Positions 57,009 through 64,000 of a DNA stretch of 64,000 nt are shown here, one piece after another. This stretch comes from Microvelia longipes (taxonomy: Eukaryota; Arthropoda; Insecta; Hemiptera; Veliidae). Below the pieces are notes generated by a model. The model did no database searches. It had not been told where the DNA came from and saw nothing but the letters and a program-made list of their open reading frames with translations. The translations under genes were made by a program, and so were the position numbers. Every line of letters starts with the position of its first letter. The stretch's first letter is position 1. The stretch lies in assembly GCA_018340805.1 (NCBI GenBank), contig JACMZG010001914.1, forward strand, positions 1,968,660 to 2,032,659, in the 5' to 3' direction.

Positions 57009-57411
57009 ACTATCCTTCTAAATCCTCAATGGATTTAATTGTAATTACTGTGCAATATTGTCCGACATATTGGTTTTTACAATTTTTAGCTCTTACGTTT
57101 GAAATGCTTTAAGATATGTTTGCGTTAACATAAGCGACAACAAAAAATTGATAAAAATTAAATAAATAAAAAAGTCACAAGATTATAAAATTAAAGTCAC
57201 TTTCTCTTTGTGTTTTATCCGGTTTTTAACTTCATATGGTGATTTTTTTTATTAGAACGTCTTATAAATTTAAAATTTGATTTTAGTGTTTTATTATTTA
57301 TATAATTATGTAAGTTATATTTCGATTTTTAATTGTGGGGTTTAACACTGATAAGACATTATTTGATAAAACTGTTTATTATATTTTTTACTTTTACAAT
57401 TTATCAGTGCA

Positions 57412-59481
57412 ATGTATTCCAATAATGGGGGTGAAATCGTGCATCTGAATGTTGGTGGTTCCAAGTTCTCTACATCCAGGCAGACGTTGTCTTGGGTCCC
57501 AGACTCCTTCTTTACTGCACTTCTTAGTGGAAGAATTTCGTCACTTAAAGATGAAACTGGAGCCATTTTCATAGACCGAGATCCTAAAATGTTTGCTACG
57601 ATATTAAACTATCTGAGAACCCGTGATATTGATATTAACAGTTGTGATTTGTGTTTGTTGAGGCACGAAGCTGAATTTTACGGAATAACCCCGTTAGTTA
57701 AGAGATTAATTTTGTGTGAGGATTTAGAGACGTCTTCGTGCGGTGATATTTTATTTTATGGCTACCTACCCCCACCTAATGTACCTCTGCAAGAGCCGTC
57801 TCAAAATACCCAACCTTCTACTTCAGAAGAACCTCGTGTGAGGAACGAAGTTTACAACTCAAACACAAATTTAAGTATAAATCCTAATTTTAATATAATT
57901 CCTAATCATCGAGCTCATTCAAGAAATTCCTCTTTAGATTTGCGAATAGGGCCAAGAAACAGTCGTCCTTGTCATTCAAGAACGGCTTCTTTAGATTTGA
58001 GACAGGGCGGTGATCCTTGTAAAGCTTTAAATAATGATTTAGCTATGATATTCGGTCCTAATCAGTTATCTAACTGGACCGATCCATTAAGAGTGCAAAT
58101 AATTAAAGCTCACCACCACTGGATCGTTGTTGCTTATGCACATTTCATAGTTTGCTATCGTTTAAAAGATTCATCCGGTTGGCAACACGTCTTCACGTCC
58201 CCTCACATAGAAAGTTGTATCGAAAGAGTTGCTGTCAATGCAAAGATAGGACAAGGTGTTTGTGAAGCTTCAAAAATGGTTGCAATATCTTACAGTAACC
58301 AAGTAAGACTGTGGGGTATTACAGAACAAGGCTCTAAGAGTAATATCGGTACATTTAATTTAGGAGTCAGAGTGGAATATTTATTTTTTATCGGAAGTCA
58401 GTTGGTAGCACTGTCTCCTTCAGGTAAGATAGGTGTCTGGCACGCAATGACTCAGCACTGGCAGATCCAAGATGTTTTACCTATTTCATCTTTTGACACT
58501 GCAGGGTCATTTTTACTTCTCGGTTGCAATAACGGTTCAATTTGTTACATAGATATGCAGAAATTTCCTCTGAGGTTGAAAGATAACGATTTATTAGTCA
58601 CAGAGCTTTACAAAGACCCATCTAATGATCCTATAACTGCTGTTTCTGTTTATTTAACACCAAAAACAAGTTTATGTGGTAATTGGATTGAAATTGCATA
58701 TGGAACTAGTTCGGGAACTGTTCGCGTTATCGTGCAACATCCTGAAACTGTAGGACATGGTCCACAGTTATTACAAACATTTACTGTCCATCAAAGCCCT
58801 GTTACCAAAGTAACTCTGTCAGAAAAATATTTAGTATCTGTTTGTTGTGAGTATAATCATGTGAGAACTTGGAGTGTGACTCGATTCCGAGGCATGATAT
58901 CCACCCAGCCTGGTTCTACACCTGTCGCTTCATTTAAAGTTTTATCTCTAGAAGAAGTTGAACCTTACGTTAGTTATAATGCTGGTAATGATTGCGGTCC
59001 TTTTGGAGAGCAAGACGATGAACAGGTATTTGTTCAGAAAATTGTGCCGGAAACCCCTGAGCTGTTAGTCCGTTTAGCTTCTAATGGAAAAAGAGTGTGT
59101 GTTATTCGTTCCGTTGATTCTTCTACTATAACTTGTTTTTGTGTTCATGAATGTGAGGGGTCTTCGAGAATGGGTTCGAGGCCCCGTAGATTTATATTTA
59201 CCGGACACTCAAATGGAACATTACAAATGTGGGATTTAACTACAGCTCTAGACATATCAAAACGACCTGACTCCTCCCCTGTGCCCGGAGGCCCGACAGC
59301 TAAAGAACTTCTCAAGCTGCTTGATCAGTGTGACCTGTCCAACAGTCACTGTTCCACCCCATGCATATCACCGTGCCCCTCCATTGCTGGTTCAGCCGCA
59401 GCTAGGATTAAAGCATCAAACGTTGCTTTCCTTAACCAGCAACAGCAGCAAACATCAAATCAAGACAATTCAAACTGTTAG
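57412..59481 (+). CDS. KCTD3: KCTD3/SHKBP1-like BTB plus WD-repeat protein (689 aa, no coding intron)
   Basis: The start [20 protein letters not shown] opens a T1-type BTB domain (about residues 8-105: [33 protein letters not shown]). Such domains oligomerise; KCTD3 and SHKBP1 act as scaffolds, binding HCN channels or the SH3KBP1 adaptor respectively. A low-complexity linker holds two similar sites, [10 protein letters not shown] (169-178) and [10 protein letters not shown] (188-197), possible basophilic-kinase or 14-3-3 sites (inference). From about 214 a WD40-like propeller follows ([61 protein letters not shown]). The C-terminus has [14 protein letters not shown] and a QQQQQ run. Length fits the family. 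An acceptor-like TTTTACAATTTATCAG ends 4 bases before the ATG, so a 5'-UTR intron is likely. The symbol denotes family; insects usually have one such gene. Confidence 0.95.
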   Translation: MYSNNGGEIVHLNVGGSKFSTSRQTLSWVPDSFFTALLSGRISSLKDETGAIFIDRDPKMFATILNYLRTRDIDINSCDLCLLRHEAEFYGITPLVKRLILCEDLETSSCGDILFYGYLPPPNVPLQEPSQNTQPSTSEEPRVRNEVYNSNTNLSINPNFNIIPNHRAHSRNSSLDLRIGPRNSRPCHSRTASLDLRQGGDPCKALNNDLAMIFGPNQLSNWTDPLRVQIIKAHHHWIVVAYAHFIVCYRLKDSSGWQHVFTSPHIESCIERVAVNAKIGQGVCEASKMVAISYSNQVRLWGITEQGSKSNIGTFNLGVRVEYLFFIGSQLVALSPSGKIGVWHAMTQHWQIQDVLPISSFDTAGSFLLLGCNNGSICYIDMQKFPLRLKDNDLLVTELYKDPSNDPITAVSVYLTPKTSLCGNWIEIAYGTSSGTVRVIVQHPETVGHGPQLLQTFTVHQSPVTKVTLSEKYLVSVCCEYNHVRTWSVTRFRGMISTQPGSTPVASFKVLSLEEVEPYVSYNAGNDCGPFGEQDDEQVFVQKIVPETPELLVRLASNGKRVCVIRSVDSSTITCFCVHECEGSSRMGSRPRRFIFTGHSNGTLQMWDLTTALDISKRPDSSPVPGGPTAKELLKLLDQCDLSNSHCSTPCISPCPSIAGSAAARIKASNVAFLNQQQQQTSNQDNSNC

Positions 59482-59584
59482 CTTTATTGTAACTATTTTA
59501 TCATAATGATATCCCTGATATTTTAGTGTACCAATAGTTATTGTTAATATAACAAGTGTAAACACTAACCCATTCTATATATTA

Positions 59585-59590
59585 AATAAA
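59585..59590 (+). terminator. Polyadenylation signal of the KCTD3-like gene
   Basis: AATAAA about 104 bp after the stop codon, the first canonical hexamer downstream. This argues against a recent processed copy, which would show an A tract there. Confidence 0.65.
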
Positions 59591-61179
59591 AATTCCAGCA
59601 AAATGATTAAAAAATTAATGTTTTTCTTTATACATATAACCTTTTGCAAATCACATATTGTTGTATAATTTTAATTTGTTAATTTTATTCAATTTTAGTA
59701 GAATATTTTGATTTTTTTTATGAAAATTATTTTTAATGTTTTTATTTGATATTTATTATTATTTATTCATAATTACATATTTTTACATGTCATAGGCTTA
59801 AATAATATATATTTTTTTGAGTTAAAGAGTATAATGGATCTCATAATAATTCACATTATGTTTTACAATTTGACTGATTTAATAATTTATCTACAGACTA
59901 GAGCCATGGTTTACATGAACTATAGAACTCTTCCTGGCCGAGGTCCGCTTCAATCTTGCCATAAGATTCATTTTTCAATTTTTTTAAATAATGATAAAAA
60001 AAGATGTCATAGTGGCAAATGTTAATCTTCAATGATACTTTTTTAGGGGTGTTCTTTGACACTGCATCAAAATTTAACTTAGCAATTAATATAACTGATG
60101 GTCTAATAGAAGAAAGTATATTAGTGTCCTTCTAGGCCTATAAATGATATTTTATCCTCAACAATTTTATCTACCTTTCTAAATTTGTTGGCCTGAAATT
60201 AAAAAAAAAATAAAATATAGTATAACTTTATTTTATCATTTCAATTGAAATAAATGTAAAAGATGAGTAAATGAAGAAGAATTCTTTGCAGAAGAGTCGG
60301 AACAAAAATTAAAAAATTGGGTGAACTTTTAAAATATTATTAAAAATGGTTTAAAAGTTTTCCATCTTGGTTAGGTGTCGTCTTGGAAACCTGTTGGGAG
60401 ACAAGTTTAAATCTTATTAAAAACTAGCTACTAAATTATGCGGGCGTTTCTCATATTTTCCCGGTTGTTCAATAGTTTTTGGCTCATTATGTAATCCATA
60501 ATATAAAATCCCAGGTAGGAAGAATAAATAATTTGTTCAACGAGTCTATGATTTTATAACTCATATGCTCAATACATATTGAAGAGTTGAAGTAATGGTT
60601 GTCTATATAGAGGAGCCTAGATCTATTGCACAGTGTATAGCAGTTATGACTAGTTGACAGCCAATCAAAAATCAATACGGAAATGGTGCCTGAAGACACT
60701 CAATAGAATTTGATCAAAGTAGACCTGCAGAACTCTTCGCTTATTAATTTCTGGTGGTCTGTCAACTGATCAAAACAATTTTAATGAATCTTTTCAGAAG
60801 ATATGTTTCCAATGCAATATGTTTTTTTCTCATTTTCTTTATATTTTATTGTTTGATGTATATAGATTGACTTTTTGTTATTTTTTTCCATTTCATTGTT
60901 AATTTTTTTTTTTTGTAAAAAATTTAAATTTTTGTTGTATTTTAATAAAGCTATTATATTTTATTTAAATATAGTCAATTTATTGGACAAAATACTTTGT
61001 TAAAATTTTGACCCTTTAATCTGTAAAACTTACAGATCAATGCATTGTTCAATGTATTAACCTGGACCCATCCGTCATGTGTGAGAGATACCCTTTTGCT
61101 AAATGATCTTGATTTATAAATTGTTCCTGTGTATAACAAAGTCACTCCTCCATCCCCTCATGGAGATCTTTAAATATTA
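59591..61179. other. Intergenic, no recognised gene
   Basis: AT-rich. ORFs at 59834-60025 and 60487-60699 (minus) have no recognisable domain or splice support. Confidence 0.5.
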
Positions 61180-61730
61180 AACATCAGCATAGCTAGACAC
61201 CCTTCAGCAACACATGCTAAAACACTCTTGGATAGCTGGCTAATGAACACCCTAAAACTTAACTGGCATGCCTTTGCTGGTTGCAGACAAGCAAAAATGT
61301 TCATTACTGGGCCAATTGTAAAAAATACAAATTTTCTAATTAACCTCAGCAAGCCTTGCCTTAGGAACCTAGTTAGTGTTCTGACCGGTCACTGTAGATT
61401 AAATAAACATCTTAATACTTTAGGCATAATCTCAGAGGCTAACTGCCCCATGTGTGGTTATTATGAGGAGACAGCCTTTCACCTGCTTGCAGAGTGTGAG
61501 GCCTATACTTCTCTTCGTACCCGCATATTTGGCGTAGGCCTCTTGTATGAAGAGGAGCTTTCTTCTCATAGTTGGAGATATATCCTACAATATATCAACC
61601 TTTCCAAGAGATTCTTGGTAGAGGTGGTGTAGGCTAAGGAATTGGGGCTGGCAGGCAAGAAGGGCCCAACAACGTGGCCTATTTGGCTGGCTTTGCCTCC
61701 CCACCCTATTACTACTACTACTACTAGCTA
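61180..61730 (+). mobile_element. 3' fragment of an RNase-H/zinc-finger LINE (copy 2)
   Basis: The ORF 61228-61632 reads LNWHAFAGCRQ, LSKPCLRNLVSVLTGHCRLN, then CPMCGYYEETAFHLLAEC and LYEEELSSHSW: the region after RNase H with its CCHC finger. It ends GGCCCAACAACGTGGCCTA, CCCCACCCTATTAC and (TAC)n. It is 5'-truncated, as usual for LINE insertions. The same family lies on the minus strand at 49485-49870. Confidence 0.85.
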
Positions 61731-61774
61731 GACACCCAAAGGATACCACTAGCGACTTAGTTTATTGATAACTT

Positions 61775-61960
61775 TTTCAGGAAGTAATATCAAAATCTTC
61801 GGGTTGGAACATCCTATACACTGATGGTTCTTAAACAGAAAAGGGGGTTAGATGAGCATTTGTTAGGGAAGGCTTTAAATGTGGTCATGGATTCTGGCAG
61901 ATATAGCAGGAATTTACACTTCAGAACTGGTTGCCATTTATCACTTTCTGCCCCCCCTTT
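61775..61960 (+). pseudogene. RNase H remnant of the same kind of LINE
   Basis: The frame reads SGWNILYTDGS, a stop, TEKGG, two more stops and then IAGIYTSELVAI. The Asp of YTDGS and the Glu of YTSEL are the RNase H active-site positions. It lies 3' of the zinc-finger fragment although RNase H normally precedes it, so it is a separate or rearranged piece. Confidence 0.7.
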
Positions 61961-62384
61961 CATTAACCCTTTTATGTCTAAATGATATTTTAAATCAATA
62001 CTAACTATGAATCATATAAGTATTCTAAATGACTCATAAAAACAGTTTTAATTATTAGATTTAGAAATTATATGTCTGATAAAGAAAAGTTTTATAATGG
62101 ACTATTTTGAAAAGCCTTCATTTCAAAAGTAAATCGTTAATGGTTTTATTACTCGTATCTAACTATTTGATTAATTAATACATGTAATCAGGGAGCAATT
62201 AAATATTTATAGAAAAGCAGTATGATTACAGGTAACTGTTATCAGCTGATATGAAAATATAACACTGACATAGAACTTATAACACTGACATAGAACTTAT
62301 AACGGCTTGTATCACAGTTATGTAAGTAGGTGCTTAATATTTATTCTTGACCTTACAACATATTAATAAATTTAAAAAAAAACG

Positions 62385-62480
62385 GACGGGGTACCTCGAA
62401 ACTTATCCTTAACACATTGGATGGCTACGCAGATCCTACCTACTTCGGACTCACTTAGCTCATCCTCAGATATTAATTAC
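62385..62480 (+). mobile_element. Dispersed repeat family A, 5'-block fragment
   Basis: ACGGGGTACCTCGAAACTTA, then TGGCTACGCAGATCC and CTACTTCGGACTCACTTAGC match the start block of family A at 8160 and 31030. 61961-62384 shows nothing recognised. Confidence 0.5.
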
Positions 62481-62759
62481 ATTATTTTTATTCCCAACGG
62501 TCACCCATCCAGGCACTGACCTCTTTAGATGCTAATTAACTTTTATGATCCTAAAAAACCATAGATACACTTCACATATTAAAACAAAACTTAATATACT
62601 TATTTATTACATCAAGGGATACCTGATTTCAACTAAATTAAATTATTTTTTGATTGTTTAATAATAAAAAAAGCGTACACAAGTCATTCTATGAAAATGA
62701 AACTAAAAATAATGTAATGCAACTCCCTTTTTAATGAATTTTCGAAACATTACTGTCAT

Positions 62760-62905
62760 TATTGCTGTCTGTTAGACGTAACGAAACAGAGTGAGACATG
62801 ACATTATGTCGAGCCATCAATGATGACGAATGTCGAATGATGGAACAGTTCCCAGACGTAGCATTGCATTTTGCTTGTTACATTTCCTATAAGTGTCAAC
62901 TATTG
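62760..62905 (+). mobile_element. Dispersed repeat family B, copy 2
   Basis: GTTAGACGTAACGAAACAGA, GACATTATGTCGAGCCATCA and GGAACAGTTCCCAGACGTAG, continuing TTTTGCTTGTTACATTTCCT. Nearly the same order as 63425-63600. Confidence 0.7.
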
Positions 62906-63424
62906 TTAACTTAAAGCTGTTTTATATAGAGCGTCAGGCCTTTTCTAGGTCTAGTTTTAATTTTCTAGCCTTTTCTTCTAGTTTTAACATAGCACAGGTT
63001 CAATTCTCAGTTAGGCCATTTAATTTTCACGCTAAATAGCGAGCCTACAGGTTACCTTCTCCTCAAAATGAAAGTAGAGCTGGTTATCAAGAGGTTGAAG
63101 AAAAGTTGGGTATCTTTAACATGAAAGCCTTCATGTCAGGCTTGCTCATTGTCAATTTTATAGATGTTTGAAAAGCAACTAGAACTTGAGAGACGCTTCT
63201 CACTGCTGTGAAAAGCTAAAGTTTCTACAGGTTAATTAATTAATTAATAGAAACTATTCATGTTTTGTAAAATTCGGTAGTATCAAATGATATATGTTTT
63301 AATTCCAAATATGATGACGGTAAGAGCGCCGCTCTTCTCTGGTAAATACTTCACAATATTTAATTAATAATTCTTCGGAATTATTAATTGAAGGTCAGAG
63401 TGAGTTCAGGCCCTATCAGCGCCC

Positions 63425-63600
63425 TGATGAGTTAGACGTAACGAAAAAGAGTGGTACATGACATTATGTCGAGCTATTAATGATGACGAATGATGGAACA
63501 GTTCCCAGATGTAGCATTGCTTTTTGCTTGTTACATTTCCTATTGTTTCAACTATTCATGTTTTCCAAAACTCGGTAGTATCAAATGATATATTTAATAA
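63425..63600 (+). mobile_element. Dispersed repeat family B, copy 3
   Basis: GTTAGACGTAACGAAAAAGA, GACATTATGTCGAGCTATTA, GGAACAGTTCCCAGATGTAG and TTTTGCTTGTTACATTTCCT. The following ACTCGGTAGTATCAAATGAT also occurs at about 63274, so part of this block is locally duplicated. Confidence 0.7.
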
Positions 63601-63859
63601 TTATGTGAAAAGGTAAAAATAGTCACGAAATTTAAAATATATTTTTTTTATTAAAAATAAGTTGCTTTACACATTAATGAAGTAGTATATTTATTAATTA
63701 TTTAACAAAATGTAAAAAACAATATACTTTGTAAAATAATTCCTAGCACTCCATTGTAACTAATAACATAGAATATTGGTCCAAAATAATAACATAATTT
63801 TGAAATAAGCTCGCAGGTTTTAGGTGTATTCGCAATACTCCAGTAGCCATGCGAGCCGT

Positions 63860-64000
63860 CATCTTTAATAAAAATTATGAAATGGTAGGGGAACTTTACT
63901 GACCCCATAAATGTTGTTTAAGATAAAAAAAATAGGAGATAATTTACCTTCCCTATCGCCTGAGGCGCAGGTTATGTAATAAGATAAAAAATTGAGGATT
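63860..64000. mobile_element. CAAGG-family hAT-like MITE, partial copy at the window edge
   Basis: GGGGAACTTTACTGACCCCAT, AATTTACCTTCCC and GCGCAGGTTATGTAATAAG parallel GGAACATTTCTGACCCCATG, CAACTTACCTTCCC and CGCAGGTTATGTAGCAAG in the 23455-23950 copy. The right part lies outside the window. Confidence 0.65.

Noticed and set aside
57342..57572. Minus-strand ORF across the start of the KCTD3-like gene
   Set aside because: Antisense shadow of the BTB-coding frame.

Overview
This window is AT-rich nuclear DNA from an animal, most likely an insect. Its genes have spliceosomal introns with GT-AG borders, and they match insect-type families: a Tret1-like sugar transporter, an arthropod-style Ly6/uPAR exon, a KCTD3/SHKBP1 homolog and a RING-H2 E3 ligase. 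The order cannot be fixed from sequence alone. The many MITEs, long (TA)n tracts, a tRNA-headed SINE and CR1-like and RNase-H-bearing LINEs would fit a hemipteran or another repeat-rich insect. Nothing suggests bacteria, a virus or an organelle.

Layout. 1-16.5 kb is almost all repeats (foldback elements, MITEs, a 23-bp minisatellite) around one minus-strand Ly6-type exon (1781-1959). A TATA-driven signal-peptide exon lies at 16521-16622 (minus). 16.9-21.8 kb holds a decayed CR1-like LINE (minus) with an ORF1 SGNH esterase and an ORF2 endonuclease/reverse transcriptase, plus a later retro-insertion at its 3' end. 24.8-28.6 kb is a two-exon minus-strand gene for a 64-aa secreted Ser/Thr/Asp-rich peptide. 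Its intron carries a TIR element whose body is a 337-bp satellite sitting between two (TA)n tracts. 29-36 kb is tandem arrays and MITEs. 36.2-42.4 kb is a five-exon plus-strand RING-H2 gene (273 aa) with an intact-looking hAT MITE in intron 1 and a minisatellite in intron 2. 43.1-43.7 kb has two SINE copies with clear target-site duplications. 47.7-51.6 kb is a two-exon minus-strand Tret1-like transporter (453 aa) with LINE fragments in its intron. 53.9-54.2 kb is a tandem array of perfect CRE palindromes. 57.4-59.5 kb is an uninterrupted 689-codon KCTD3/SHKBP1-like gene (plus). 59.6-64 kb holds LINE remnants and dispersed repeats.

The genes do not form a pathway. They look like unrelated neighbours separated by transposon-rich intergenic DNA. 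The most original content is (a) the small secreted-peptide gene, (b) the TIR/satellite hybrid in its intron, (c) a pair of paralogous repeats, one carrying a hAT element and the other preserving the empty site, and (d) short-period arrays that repeat CRE-like palindromes. All calls come from reading the sequence; no database search was possible.
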